Positions 17,685-26,608 of a stretch of DNA of 64,000 nt are shown piece by piece. Numbering within the stretch: position 1 is the stretch's first letter; every line of letters begins with the position of its first letter. Position numbers and translations under genes: made by a program. The notes under the pieces are model-generated. The model ran no database searches and had not been told where the DNA came from. It saw only the letters and a list, made by a program, of their open reading frames with translations. The DNA is from Pseudomonas sp. N40(2020) (GTDB lineage Bacteria > Pseudomonadota > Gammaproteobacteria > Pseudomonadales > Pseudomonadaceae), in assembly GCF_014472415.1 (NCBI RefSeq), contig NZ_JACSZV010000004.1, forward strand, positions 124,001 to 188,000. The letters run 5' to 3'.

Positions 17685-17787
17685 TGCGCATTCCTTGTTC
17701 TGTGGGGTGTTGTGCCAAAAATGAGGCCATTTGCCAGCGACTATAACGGGGCACGCATAGTCGCTTAAAGATTAAAAAGCTCTGTGC

Positions 17788-18612
17788 TTATTCCATTTTC
17801 TTGAACAGCTGATTGCCACAGCGTGAGCAAAACGCAGCGCCGTGTTCGTGGCTGTTTTTCCTGCACACCGGGCAGTCGTGTTGCAGCTGTTCGCCGCGCA
17901 TGGCATTGGCCAGTTCGGCGGTGAAAATCCCGGTCGGCACGGCGATGATCGAGTAACCGGTGATCATCACCAGCGACGAAATTACCTGACCCAGCGGTGT
18001 CTTCGGCACGATGTCGCCGAAGCCCACCGTGGTCAGGGTCACGATAGCCCAATAGATGCCTTTGGGAATGCTGGTGAACCCGTGTTCCGGGCCTTCGATC
18101 ACGTACATCAACGTGCCGAACACCGTCACCAGGGTGCAGACGCTGACCAGAAACACCACGATCTTCTGCTTGCTGCCGCGCAGCGCCGACATCAAATAGT
18201 TGGCTTGCTTGAGGTACGGGCTGAGCTTGAGCACGCGGAAAATCCGCAGCATCCGAATAATTCGAATAATCAGCAGGTACTGCGCATCGCTGTAATACAG
18301 CGCAAGTATCCCGGGTACGATCGCCAGCAAATCCACCAGCCCATAAAAACTGAAGGCGTAACGCAGCGGCTTGGGCGAGCAATACAGACGCAGGATGTAC
18401 TCACCGAGAAAGATGATCGTGAAGCCCCACTCGATGTACGCCAGCACATCGGCGTAGTTCTGGTGAATGCTGTCGATGCTGTCGAGCATCACGATCACCA
18501 GGCTGGCGAGGATGATCAACAGCAAAATGCCGTCGAAGCGCCGCCCGGCGAGGGTGTCGCTCTGGAAAATCATGACGTAAAGCCGTTCACGCCAACTGTT
18601 GCTGCTGTCCAT
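17788..18612 (-). CDS. Voltage-gated potassium channel with C-terminal zinc ribbon
   Basis: A 274-residue six-helix (S1-S6) Kv-type channel. S4 carries regularly spaced arginines (IIRIIRMLRIFRVLKL, ~115-130). The pore has the selectivity filter TVGFGD (195-200), a variant of TVGYGD, before S6 (VISSLVMITGYSIIAVPTGIF). The last ~30 residues hold two CxxC pairs (C247/C250 and C262/C265), which look like a zinc ribbon replacing a longer cytoplasmic domain. Found in many pseudomonads as a conserved but unstudied channel; gating and role are unknown. Confidence 0.9.
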   Translation of the reverse strand: MDSSNSWRERLYVMIFQSDTLAGRRFDGILLLIILASLVIVMLDSIDSIHQNYADVLAYIEWGFTIIFLGEYILRLYCSPKPLRYAFSFYGLVDLLAIVPGILALYYSDAQYLLIIRIIRMLRIFRVLKLSPYLKQANYLMSALRGSKQKIVVFLVSVCTLVTVFGTLMYVIEGPEHGFTSIPKGIYWAIVTLTTVGFGDIVPKTPLGQVISSLVMITGYSIIAVPTGIFTAELANAMRGEQLQHDCPVCRKNSHEHGAAFCSRCGNQLFKKME

Positions 18613-18633
18613 GGATAACGCCCGAATCGAAGA

Positions 18634-19548
18634 TCAGCGCAGCCTAGGTTGATTCTCCCCATGAGTGCAAGACGCGTCGTCGACCGTGGCTTTGCCGAGC
18701 ATCTGAATGCCGGCATGGATCAGCCAGCAGGCGAGGATGAATGGCGCGGTCAATGTGGCCAGGCCGATGGCGGCGAACAGCGGCGTGACCAGTAGCGCCA
18801 CAACAATGCCGAGCAACGGCAACCAGGGTTGTCGGCGCTGGGCACTGAAGGCGAGGGCGGCAAGTATGGCGTTGTAACTGCCGAGGCCGAGCAGTGCCGC
18901 GCTGGTTTCGTGGTGCAACAGGCTAGAACCGAGGCCGACGGCAGACGCCAGCAAAGCCCAGCCGAAAGCACGACGATCAGCGAACAGCAAACCAATGGCG
19001 ATCAACGCGCCCGCCAGCGGATGACCGAGGAACATCACTTGGCCCAACCCTCTGAGTTCGGCGGCGAGCAGATTCAGCGTCGTCATCTCGATGTGAGCTG
19101 TCGGCGCGGACGGCTCGGCAAAGCACAGCAGCACCCAGCTCATGCCCACGAAGGGCGCGGTGTAGGCGGGCATCGATTGGCTGAGTCGCACGCGTTTGAG
19201 CCATTGCTGAGTGACCATCGCGCTCAAACCGCCAGCAGCGAGAATCAGTGGCGGCAGCATCGGCGACCACGGGAAATACAGGCTCAGCAACAGGCCGAGC
19301 AGGACACCGTTGTAGCTGAACAGCCCGGCCTGGCGATCAGCCTTGGCGTAGTTGCGCCGTTGCGCCGTGAGCAATCCGGCGACGGCACCGAGCAGCGCAC
19401 CGGCGAATAGCACTGGCGCTGTCAGCAGGATCGCCAGCAGACACAGCAGGCCGCACAGCGGATGGCGCTGGAGGAATATCTGACTGAAACCGTTGAGCAA
19501 AGCCTCGGCCCAGTCGGGGCAGTGGGTGTTGAAAGAGTTGGCAGGCAT
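18634..19548 (-). CDS. Urea transporter (UT family)
   Basis: A 304-residue hydrophobic protein. FLQRHPLCGLLCLLAI near the N-terminus, LFSYNGVLLGLLLSL (a motif of the first UT repeat) and SYNAILAALAF (the second) give the internal two-fold repeat of urea channels, and AYTAPFVGMSWVLL corresponds to the pore-lining segment. Urease genes are not in this window. Sits 21 bases upstream of the channel gene on the same strand, so the two could share a transcript. Function inferred from family. Confidence 0.85.
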   Translation of the reverse strand: MPANSFNTHCPDWAEALLNGFSQIFLQRHPLCGLLCLLAILLTAPVLFAGALLGAVAGLLTAQRRNYAKADRQAGLFSYNGVLLGLLLSLYFPWSPMLPPLILAAGGLSAMVTQQWLKRVRLSQSMPAYTAPFVGMSWVLLCFAEPSAPTAHIEMTTLNLLAAELRGLGQVMFLGHPLAGALIAIGLLFADRRAFGWALLASAVGLGSSLLHHETSAALLGLGSYNAILAALAFSAQRRQPWLPLLGIVVALLVTPLFAAIGLATLTAPFILACWLIHAGIQMLGKATVDDASCTHGENQPRLR

Positions 19549-19570
19549 GGCAGTTCTGAAAGTCGGTACT

Positions 19571-19693
19571 GATCGTTCCCACGTCGAGGCGTCGAACCGT
19601 CTGCGTGGGAATGCCTAAAAGGACGCTTTACGTCTGCTCTTGGGACGCAGAGCGTCCCGGGCTGCATTCCCACGCGGAGCGTGGGAACGATCA
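19571..19693. repeat. Long inverted repeat, GATCGTTCCCACG family
   Basis: The ends are GATCGTTCCCACG (19571) and CGTGGGAACGATC (ending 19693). Inside are CTGCGTGGGAATGC, its complement GCATTCCCACGC, and a central perfect palindrome GGGACGC-AGA-GCGTCCC (19642-19658). It is a family distinct from the TCGCGAGCAGG REPs. It lies just past the pyk stop and the start of the urea transporter gene, so it may end the pyk operon transcript. Confidence 0.85.
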
Positions 19694-19703
19694 TGGTGGG
19701 CGG

Positions 19704-21119
19704 TTAAATCAACGTCTCGATGCGCAGCGAGTTGGTAGACCCCGGCTGCCCAAACGGCACACCGGCAGTGATCAACAGCGTGTCACCGCGCTCGGCCATT
19801 CCTTGCGCCTGGGCGATTTCCAGCGCCGTCGAGCAAACTTCATCGACCTGCCGCAAACGATCATTGACCACTGAATGAATCCCCCACGCCACGCTCAGGC
19901 GGCGCGCGGTCTGCAGGTTCGGCGTCAGGTTAAGGATCGGCGCTTTCGGCCGCTCCCGCGCTGTGCGCAATGTCGAGGCGCCCGATTCGCTGTAGTTGAC
20001 CAGCACCGCCACCGGCAGCACGTTGCTGATACGCCGGATCGCGCAGCTGATTGCATCGGAAACCGTTGCCTCAGCCTTTGGTCGGCTGACGTCGAGCTGC
20101 GTCTGATAATCCGGGCCGTTTTCCACCTGACGGATGATCTTGCTCATCATCTGCACGGCTTCCAGCGGGTATTCGCCGGATGCGGTTTCCGCCGAGAGCA
20201 TCACAGCGTCAGCACCTTCGGCCACCGCGTTGGCGACGTCGGTGACTTCGGCGCGGGTCGGCGCCGGGGAGAAACGCATCGACTCAAGCATCTGAGTCGC
20301 CACCACCACCGGTTTGCCGAGTTCACGGCAAGTGGTGATGATGTTTTTCTGAATCTGCGGCACGCTCTCGGCCGGCACTTCGACGCCGAGGTCACCACGG
20401 GCCACCATGATCGCGTCGCTCAGTTCGGCGATTTCGCGCAGTTGCTCGACCGCCGACGGCTTCTCGATTTTCGCCATCAGAAAGGCTTTGTCGCCGATCA
20501 ATTCGCGGGCTTCGAGAATGTCCTGCGGACGCTGCACAAACGACAGCGCCACCCAATCCACACCCAACTCCAGACCGAAGCTCAGGTCGCGGCGATCCTT
20601 GGCGGTCAGCGGGCTCAGCTCGAGCACCGCTTGCGGCACGTTCACGCCTTTACGGTCGGACAATTCACCGCCATTGAGCACGGTGGTGTCGATCGCGTCG
20701 GTGTATTTGGTGACCACACGCAGGCGTAGTTTGCCGTCGTCGAGCAGCAGGTCCATACCCGCTTCCAGCGCTGCGATGATCTCCGGATGCGGCAGGTTCA
20801 CCCGACGTTCATCGCCCGGCGTGGCATCCAGATCGAGACGAAACGCCTGACCACGATGCAACTGCACCTTGCCGTCAGCGAACTTGCCGACGCGCAGTTT
20901 TGGCCCTTGCAGGTCCATCAGAATGCCAAGTGGATAATTGAGCTGGCGCTCGACTTCGCGGATCCACTGATAGCGCTTGGCGTGGTCGGCGTGGTCGCCG
21001 TGGCTGAAGTTGAGGCGGAAGATGTTGACCCCGGCCTCGACCAGCTCGCGGATGTCGTCGATGCCGTCGACCGCAGGCCCGAGGGTGGCGAGGATTTTGA
21101 CCTTTTTATCAGGCGTCAT
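19704..21119 (-). CDS. pyk: Pyruvate kinase
   Basis: A 471-residue pyruvate kinase: KVKILATLGPAVD at the start, the FRLNFSHGD substrate site, the MDLQGPKLRVG loop, MVARGDLGVEVP active-site signature, and TQMLESM. It makes pyruvate and ATP from phosphoenolpyruvate. It is the last gene of the gcl operon and overlaps ttuD by four bases (ATGA). In pseudomonads this copy is the glyoxylate-operon isozyme, often named pykF; a second isozyme would be elsewhere. Confidence 0.94.
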   Translation of the reverse strand: MTPDKKVKILATLGPAVDGIDDIRELVEAGVNIFRLNFSHGDHADHAKRYQWIREVERQLNYPLGILMDLQGPKLRVGKFADGKVQLHRGQAFRLDLDATPGDERRVNLPHPEIIAALEAGMDLLLDDGKLRLRVVTKYTDAIDTTVLNGGELSDRKGVNVPQAVLELSPLTAKDRRDLSFGLELGVDWVALSFVQRPQDILEARELIGDKAFLMAKIEKPSAVEQLREIAELSDAIMVARGDLGVEVPAESVPQIQKNIITTCRELGKPVVVATQMLESMRFSPAPTRAEVTDVANAVAEGADAVMLSAETASGEYPLEAVQMMSKIIRQVENGPDYQTQLDVSRPKAEATVSDAISCAIRRISNVLPVAVLVNYSESGASTLRTARERPKAPILNLTPNLQTARRLSVAWGIHSVVNDRLRQVDEVCSTALEIAQAQGMAERGDTLLITAGVPFGQPGSTNSLRIETLI

Positions 21120-22390
21120 GATTTGGAGTTCTCAAGGATCAGAATGGCGCGGAAGTCGTTGACGTTGGTGCGGGTCGGCTCGGTGACGATCAGCGCATCG
21201 AGCGCTGCGAAGTAGCCGTAGCCGTTGTTGTTATCCAGCTCGTCGCTGGCGCTCAAACCGAGGGCGGCGGCGCGCGCGTAGCTGTCCGGGGTCATGATTG
21301 CGCCGGCGTTGTCTTCCGAGCCGTCGATGCCGTCGGTGTCACCCGCCAACGCATAGACGCCGGGCTGGCCCTTGAGGCTGTCGGTCAGGCTGAGGAGGAA
21401 TTCGGCGTTGCGTCCGCCACGGCCATTGCCGCGCACAGTCACCGTGGTTTCGCCGCCGGAGAGGATCACGCACGGCGCGGCCAGGGGCTGGCCATGGTTG
21501 ATGATCTGGCGGGCGATGCCGGCGTGGACTTTCGCCACCTCGCGGGATTCACCTTCCAGGTCGCCGAGGATCAGCGTGCTGAAACCGGCCTGACGGCATT
21601 TTACCGCTGCGGCATCCAGCGATTGCTGAGGGCGGGCGATCAACTGGAAATGGCTGCGGGCAAGGCTCGGGTCGCCGGGTTTGACCGTTTCCGACTCAGG
21701 GCTTTGCAGCCAGTTGCGCACTGACGCGGGGATCTCGATGCCGTAACGCTTGATGATCGCCAGCGCTTCGGCGGATGTGCTTGGGTCGGCCACGGTAGGG
21801 CCGGAGGCGATGACCGTGGCGAGGTCGCCCGGTACATCGGAAATCGCGTAGGTATAAACAGTGGCCGGCCAGCAGGCTTTGCCCAGGCGGCCGCCCTTGA
21901 TCGCCGAGAGGTGCTTGCGCACGCAGTTCATCTCGCCGATGGTCGCGCCGGATTTGAGCAGGGCTTTGTTGATCGATTGCTTGTCGGCGAGGGTGATGCC
22001 TTCGGCCGGCAGGGCCAGCAGGGCGGAACCGCCGCCGGACAGCAGGAAAATCACGCGGTCGTCTTCCGTCAGGTTGCTGACCAGTTCGAGCACGCGTTTG
22101 GCCACGGCCAGGCCAGCAGCGTCAGGCACTGGATGCGCAGCTTCGACCACTTCGATTTTTTCGCACGGGGCGCCATGACCGTAACGGGTCACCACCAGAC
22201 CGGATACTTCACCCTGCCAGCAGCGCTCGACCACTTGCGCCATGGCGGCAGCGGCTTTGCCGGCGCCGATGACGATCACCCGACCGGTGCGATCGGCAGG
22301 CAGATGGGCTTCGAGGACTTGCTGCGGATGGGCCGCGTCAATGGCTGTGGCAAACAGCTCGCGCAGCAGTTGTTGCGGATCGACCGACAT
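21116..22390 (-). CDS. ttuD: Glycerate 2-kinase/hydroxypyruvate reductase family protein TtuD
   Basis: A 424-residue MOFRL-family protein: VIGAGKAAAAMAQVVE near the N-terminus, the FLLSGGGSALLALP loop, CVILSGGETTVTVRG and GRNAEFLLSL, ending with TDGIDGSEDNAGA. In this operon it is annotated as hydroxypyruvate reductase (TtuD) or glycerate kinase; sequence alone favours the glycerate 2-kinase fold. It takes the product of GlxR onward. A REP doublet separates it from glxR. Confidence 0.92.
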   Translation of the reverse strand: MSVDPQQLLRELFATAIDAAHPQQVLEAHLPADRTGRVIVIGAGKAAAAMAQVVERCWQGEVSGLVVTRYGHGAPCEKIEVVEAAHPVPDAAGLAVAKRVLELVSNLTEDDRVIFLLSGGGSALLALPAEGITLADKQSINKALLKSGATIGEMNCVRKHLSAIKGGRLGKACWPATVYTYAISDVPGDLATVIASGPTVADPSTSAEALAIIKRYGIEIPASVRNWLQSPESETVKPGDPSLARSHFQLIARPQQSLDAAAVKCRQAGFSTLILGDLEGESREVAKVHAGIARQIINHGQPLAAPCVILSGGETTVTVRGNGRGGRNAEFLLSLTDSLKGQPGVYALAGDTDGIDGSEDNAGAIMTPDSYARAAALGLSASDELDNNNGYGYFAALDALIVTEPTRTNVNDFRAILILENSKS

Positions 22391-22438
22391 GGCGGGCTCC
22401 CGGAATTCTTGTTATTCGAAAGGGCAACTCGGAACCCT

Positions 22439-22528
22439 TGTGGGAGCGAGCCTGCTCGCGAAGGCGGTGTGTCAGCCAACATGGATGTTGAATGTGCAAC
22501 CGTTTTCGCGAGCAGGCTCGCTCCCACA
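22439..22528. repeat. REP doublet, GTGGGAGCGAGCCTGCTCGC family
   Basis: GTGGGAGCGAGCCTGCTCGC (from 22440) and the complement TCGCGAGCAGGCTCGCTCCC (to ~22526), separated by ~40 bases. It sits inside the gcl operon in the 154-base glxR-ttuD gap. Same family as 1712-1797. Confidence 0.9.
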
Positions 22529-22544
22529 GGGTTTTGTGCAGGCT

Positions 22545-23438
22545 TTATTTTTTGTCGCGAATCGAGAAGTTGGCCATGTGCTCCAGACCCTTGATCAGCG
22601 CCGAGTGGTCCCAGTTGCTGCCACCGATGGCCGCGCAGGTGCTGAACACTTGCTGGGCGTTGGCGGTGTTCGGCAGGTTGATGTTCAGCTCCTTGGCGCC
22701 TTGCAGGGCCAGGTTCAGGTCCTTCTGGTGCAGGCTGATGCGGAAGCCTGGATCGAAGGTGCCTTTGATCATGCGCTCGCCGTGTACTTCGAGGATCTTC
22801 GAGGAGGCGAAACCACCCATCAGTGCTTCACGCACCTTGGCCGGATCAGCACCGTTTTTGGAGGCGAACAGCAGGGCTTCAGCGACTGCCTGAATGTTCA
22901 GCGCAACGATGATCTGGTTCGCCACTTTCGCGGTCTGGCCGTCGCCATTGCCGCCGACCAGCGTGATGTTCTTGCCCATGGCCTGGAACAGTGGCAACGC
23001 GCGTTCGAAGGCATCGGTATCGCCACCGACCATGATGCTCAGGGTCGCGGCTTTGGCGCCGACTTCACCGCCGGACACCGGCGCGTCGAGGTACTGCGCG
23101 CCTTTCTCGTTGATCTTGGCGGCGAACGCTTTGGTGGCGGTCGGTGAGATCGAACTCATGTCGATCACGACTTTGCCTTTGCCGATACCTGCCGCAACGC
23201 CGTCGGCGCGGAACAGCACGTCATCGACCTGCGGGGTGTCCGGAACCATGACGATGATGAATTCGGCTTCCTGCGCGACTTCGCGCGGGTTGGCCAAAGC
23301 GACGGCGCCAGCGGCAACCAGGTCGGCCGGGGCCGCGTCGTGGTGCGCCGACAGGAACAGGCTGTGACCGGCTTTCTGCAGGTTTGCCGCCATTGGGTGG
23401 CCCATGATGCCGGTGCCGATAAATCCGATTTTAGCCAT
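22545..23438 (-). CDS. glxR: 2-hydroxy-3-oxopropionate (tartronate semialdehyde) reductase
   Basis: A 297-residue beta-hydroxyacid dehydrogenase. The dinucleotide site is IGFIGTGIMGHPMAANL at the N-terminus, the substrate-binding DAPVSGGEVGA lies around residue 120, and the catalytic lysine is in GNGDGQTAKVANQ. It reduces tartronate semialdehyde to D-glycerate. The ATG at 23438 is preceded by AGAGGA; an open frame continues upstream into REP sequence and is not coding. Confidence 0.95.
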   Translation of the reverse strand: MAKIGFIGTGIMGHPMAANLQKAGHSLFLSAHHDAAPADLVAAGAVALANPREVAQEAEFIIVMVPDTPQVDDVLFRADGVAAGIGKGKVVIDMSSISPTATKAFAAKINEKGAQYLDAPVSGGEVGAKAATLSIMVGGDTDAFERALPLFQAMGKNITLVGGNGDGQTAKVANQIIVALNIQAVAEALLFASKNGADPAKVREALMGGFASSKILEVHGERMIKGTFDPGFRISLHQKDLNLALQGAKELNINLPNTANAQQVFSTCAAIGGSNWDHSALIKGLEHMANFSIRDKK

Positions 23439-23497
23439 GAGAAATCCTCTTTTTATTCTGATGCTGCAATGCAGTCTTGGAGGCGCAGCAGATTCAT

Positions 23498-23586
23498 TGT
23501 GGGAGCTGGCTTGCCAGCGATGGCGGTGGGTCAGGCACATGTTGGTTGTGTTTGCTGCCGCCATCGCGGGCAAGCCCGCTCCCACA
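23498..23586. repeat. REP doublet, GTGGGAGCTGGCTTGCCAGC family
   Basis: GTGGGAGCTGGCTTGCCAGC (from 23499) and the partner ATCGCGGGCAAGCCCGCTCC (23563-23582), separated by ~43 bases. The arms match each other imperfectly, the usual asymmetric pair for this family. Lies between hyi and glxR. The same pair recurs at 32242-32334. Confidence 0.88.
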
Positions 23587-23604
23587 GGGTTTTGTATTGT
23601 TAGT

Positions 23605-24387
23605 TCAGATTGCGTTATGGGTTTTCAGCCAGCCGAGGCCTGCTTCAGTGGTGGTCAGCGGCTTGTACTCGCAACCGACCCAACCCTGATAACCGATGCG
23701 GTCGAGGTGTTCGAACAGAAAGCGGTAGTTGATTTCACCGGTACCCGGTTCGTTGCGCCCCGGGTTGTCCGCGAGCTGCACATGGTTGATCTCGCCCAGG
23801 TGCGATTGCAGGGTGCGGGCCAGATCGCCTTCCATGATTTGCATGTGATAGATGTCGTATTGCAGGAACAGATTGGCGCTGCCGACCTGCTCGCGAATCG
23901 ACAGGGCTTGCGCCGTGTTGTTCAGGTAGAAACCCGGGATGTCGCGGGTGTTGATCGCTTCCATCACCAGTTTGATGCCGACGGCTTGCAGCTTGTCGGC
24001 GGCGTACTTGAGGTTGGCGACGAAGGTCTTTTCCACGGTGGCATCGTCGACACCTTGCGGACGAATGCCGGCCAGGCAGTTGACCTGGGTGTTGCCCAGC
24101 ACTTGTGCGTAGGCAATCGCCAGATCGACACCGGCGCGAAACTCTTCAACCCGATCCGGCAAGCAGGCAATTCCGCGCTCGCCCTTGGCCCAGTCACCGG
24201 CCGGCAGGTTGAACAGCACTTGGGTCAGGCCGTTGGCGTCGAGCCTGGCTTTGATTTCGGCGGAGCTGAAGTCGTACGGGAACAGATATTCCACGCCACT
24301 GAAACCGGCCTTGGCGGCGGCGTCGAAACGGGCAAGGAAATCCTGTTCGGTGAACAGCATGGACAGGTTGGCTGCGAAACGCGGCAT
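23605..24387 (-). CDS. hyi: Hydroxypyruvate isomerase
   Basis: A 260-residue TIM-barrel isomerase: MPRFAANLSMLFTEQDFLARF at the start, FSGVEYLFPYDF, the EAINTRDIPGFYL metal-site region, QYDIYHMQIMEGDL and VQLADNPGRNEPGTGEI. It interconverts hydroxypyruvate and tartronate semialdehyde. GAGGAGACCACC precedes the ATG. Second gene of the gcl operon. Confidence 0.95.
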   Translation of the reverse strand: MPRFAANLSMLFTEQDFLARFDAAAKAGFSGVEYLFPYDFSSAEIKARLDANGLTQVLFNLPAGDWAKGERGIACLPDRVEEFRAGVDLAIAYAQVLGNTQVNCLAGIRPQGVDDATVEKTFVANLKYAADKLQAVGIKLVMEAINTRDIPGFYLNNTAQALSIREQVGSANLFLQYDIYHMQIMEGDLARTLQSHLGEINHVQLADNPGRNEPGTGEINYRFLFEHLDRIGYQGWVGCEYKPLTTTEAGLGWLKTHNAI

Positions 24388-24439
24388 GGTGGTCTCCTCG
24401 TGCAGATTAAATACAGATGGCCCGGCTAAACGCGATCAG

Positions 24440-24554
24440 TCCCCTCTCCTGGGGGAGAGGGTTAGGGTGAGGGGGAATCTGAAGTCTGATCCCGATAATG
24501 CGAGCACCGCAAAACCTTTCCCTCACCCCAGCCCTCTCCCGGGGGGAGAGGGAG
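24440..24554. repeat. Inverted repeat, CCCTCTCC / GGAGAGGG family
   Basis: TCCCCTCTCCTGGGGGAGAG with GTTAGGGTGAGGGG on one side and CCCTCACCCCAGCCCTCTCC with a GGGGGGAGAGGGAG end on the other, separated by ~45 bases. It fills most of the gcl-hyi gap. The family differs from the two REP types elsewhere in this operon and recurs at 62834-63022. Confidence 0.85.
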
Positions 24555-24564
24555 CTAATTACGT

Positions 24565-26340
24565 TCAATCGAGCAGCGAAATCGCCGTTGGCGCATCGTT
24601 GCCGACCAGCGCCAGGTCTTCGAACTCGTTGACGGCGTTGATCTCGGTCCCCATGGAGATGTTGGTCACACGCTCCAGAATGATCTCGACGATCACCGGC
24701 ACTTTGAACTCTTCGATCATCTGTTCGGCCTTGCGCAGGGCAGGGGCGATTTCCGACGGTTCGAACACACGCAGTGCCTTGCAGCCGAGGCCTTCGGCAA
24801 CTGCGACGTGGTCAACCCCGTAACCGTTGAGTTCCGGCGCGTTCAGGTTATCGAAGGACAACTGCACGCAGTAGTCCATTTCGAACCCGCGCTGGGCCTG
24901 ACGAATCAGCCCCAGGTACGAGTTGTTCACCACGACGTGGATGTAAGGCAGTTTGAACTGAGCGCCGACCGCCAGTTCTTCGATCATGAACTGGAAATCA
25001 TAGTCCCCCGACAGGGCCACGACTTTGCGGCTCGGATCGGCCTTGACCACGCCCAGCGCTGCCGGAATGGTCCAGCCCAGAGGGCCTGCCTGACCGCAGT
25101 TGATCCAGTGACGCGGTTTGTAAACGTGCAGGAACTGCGCGCCGGCAATCTGCGACAGACCAATGGTGCTGACGTAGCAGGTGTCTTTGCCGAATACTTG
25201 GTTCATCTCTTCATACACGCGCTGCGGTTTGACCGGCACATTGTCGAAGTGGGTCTTGCGGTGCAGGCTGGCTTTGCGTTGCTGGCAATCCTGCAACCAG
25301 GCACTGCGATTTTTCAGCTTGCCGGCGGCTTGCCACTCACGCGCCACTTCGATGAACACTGTCAGCGCGGCAGCGGCGTCGGACACGATGCCCAGGTCCG
25401 GCGTGAATACACGGCCGATCTGTGTGCCTTCGATATCGACGTGAATGAACTTGCGACCTTCGGTGTATACGTCCACCGAACCGGTGTGACGGTTGGCCCA
25501 GCGGTTGCCGATACCCAGCACCACGTCGGATTTGAGCATCGTCGCGTTGCCGTAGCGGTGCGAAGTCTGCAGGCCGACCATGCCGACCATCAACGGGTGA
25601 TCGTCCGGGATGGTGCCCCAGCCCATCAGGGTCGGGATGACCGGGATGCCGGTGAGTTCGGCGAACTCGACCAGCAGGTCGCTGGCGTCGGCGTTGATGA
25701 TACCGCCACCGGCCACCAGCAATGGACGCTCGGCCTGATCAAGCAGGGCCAAAGCCTTCTCGACTTGAACGCGGGTAGCGGTCGGTTTGGCCAGCGGCAA
25801 TGGCTGGTAGGCGTCGATATCGAATTCGATTTCGGCCATCTGCACGTCGAACGGCAGGTCGATCAGCACAGGGCCTGGACGGCCGGAGCGCATCTCGAAG
25901 AATGCTTTCTGGAACGCGTAGGGCACCTGGCCCGGCTCCAGAACAGTGGTCGCCCACTTGGTGACTGGCTTGACGATGCTGGTGATGTCGACCGCCTGGA
26001 AGTCTTCCTTGTGCATACGGGCGCGGGGTGCCTGGCCGGTAATGCAAAGGATTGGAATCGAGTCGGCCGAGGCGCTGTAGAGCCCGGTGACCATATCGGT
26101 ACCGGCAGGGCCGGAAGTCCCGATGCACACGCCGATGTTGCCGGCCTTGGTGCGGGTGTAGCCCTCGGCCATGTGCGAGGCGCCTTCAACGTGGCGAGCG
26201 AGGACGTGATCGATGCCACCGACTTTCTGCAAGGCGGAGTACAGCGGGTTGATGGCAGCGCCCGGAATGCCAAAAGCGGTATCAACCCCTTCACGGCGCA
26301 TCACCAGAACGGCGGCTTCGATTGCTCTCATTTTGCTCAT
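24565..26340 (-). CDS. gcl: Glyoxylate carboligase
   Basis: A 591-residue ThDP-dependent enzyme, the usual Gcl length, starting [20 protein letters not shown]. Landmarks are [15 protein letters not shown], the [15 protein letters not shown] segment, [16 protein letters not shown] and [14 protein letters not shown] (the ThDP-binding GDY/F..N motif region) and [10 protein letters not shown]. It condenses two glyoxylates to tartronate semialdehyde and CO2. First gene of the operon. The ATG at 26340 is the family start; frames extending to 26421 run into the operator region. Confidence 0.96.
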   Translation of the reverse strand: MSKMRAIEAAVLVMRREGVDTAFGIPGAAINPLYSALQKVGGIDHVLARHVEGASHMAEGYTRTKAGNIGVCIGTSGPAGTDMVTGLYSASADSIPILCITGQAPRARMHKEDFQAVDITSIVKPVTKWATTVLEPGQVPYAFQKAFFEMRSGRPGPVLIDLPFDVQMAEIEFDIDAYQPLPLAKPTATRVQVEKALALLDQAERPLLVAGGGIINADASDLLVEFAELTGIPVIPTLMGWGTIPDDHPLMVGMVGLQTSHRYGNATMLKSDVVLGIGNRWANRHTGSVDVYTEGRKFIHVDIEGTQIGRVFTPDLGIVSDAAAALTVFIEVAREWQAAGKLKNRSAWLQDCQQRKASLHRKTHFDNVPVKPQRVYEEMNQVFGKDTCYVSTIGLSQIAGAQFLHVYKPRHWINCGQAGPLGWTIPAALGVVKADPSRKVVALSGDYDFQFMIEELAVGAQFKLPYIHVVVNNSYLGLIRQAQRGFEMDYCVQLSFDNLNAPELNGYGVDHVAVAEGLGCKALRVFEPSEIAPALRKAEQMIEEFKVPVIVEIILERVTNISMGTEINAVNEFEDLALVGNDAPTAISLLD

Positions 26341-26367
26341 GGTTTTGTGCCTCTTTACGTTTTGTAA

Positions 26368-26377
26368 TTGTATACAA
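26368..26377. promoter_or_regulatory. TTGTATACAA palindrome, candidate operator (gcl side)
   Basis: A perfect 10-base palindrome 28 bases upstream of the gcl start. An identical copy is at 26506. The two flank the divergent gcl/glcG-like promoter region. Such TnGTATACnA dyads are typical of GntR/FadR-type regulators; the identity of the regulator is inference, and none is encoded next door. Confidence 0.5.
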
Positions 26378-26505
26378 GTGGCTTTGCGCAGAGTGTATTC
26401 ACGGCGGACGGCGCAGGTCAATCCATTTTCTCAAGCGGCTGTTTCATTTGTCGGAAGCCATTTCTGCTGTGGCTTTTCGTCGCATGTGGCGCTTTTCGAT
26501 AATTA

Positions 26506-26515
26506 TTGTATACAA
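26506..26515. promoter_or_regulatory. TTGTATACAA palindrome, candidate operator (GlcG side)
   Basis: Second identical palindrome, 94 bases before the GlcG-like start and 138 bases from the first copy (start to start). It lies in an AT-rich stretch (AATTA before, AAAAAT after), plausible promoter sequence for the plus-strand gene. Confidence 0.5.
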
Positions 26516-26608
26516 AAAAATAACTCATTGTGTTCTATTTGTTGCATCGGACTGCGGCACAAACGCGCAGTCTCACGACTTTCCCAATAACAAAATGAGG
26601 ACAGCACC

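Noticed and set aside
24808..26367. 519-codon plus-strand frame opposite gcl
   Set aside because: Shadow of gcl; composition is a direct complement artefact.
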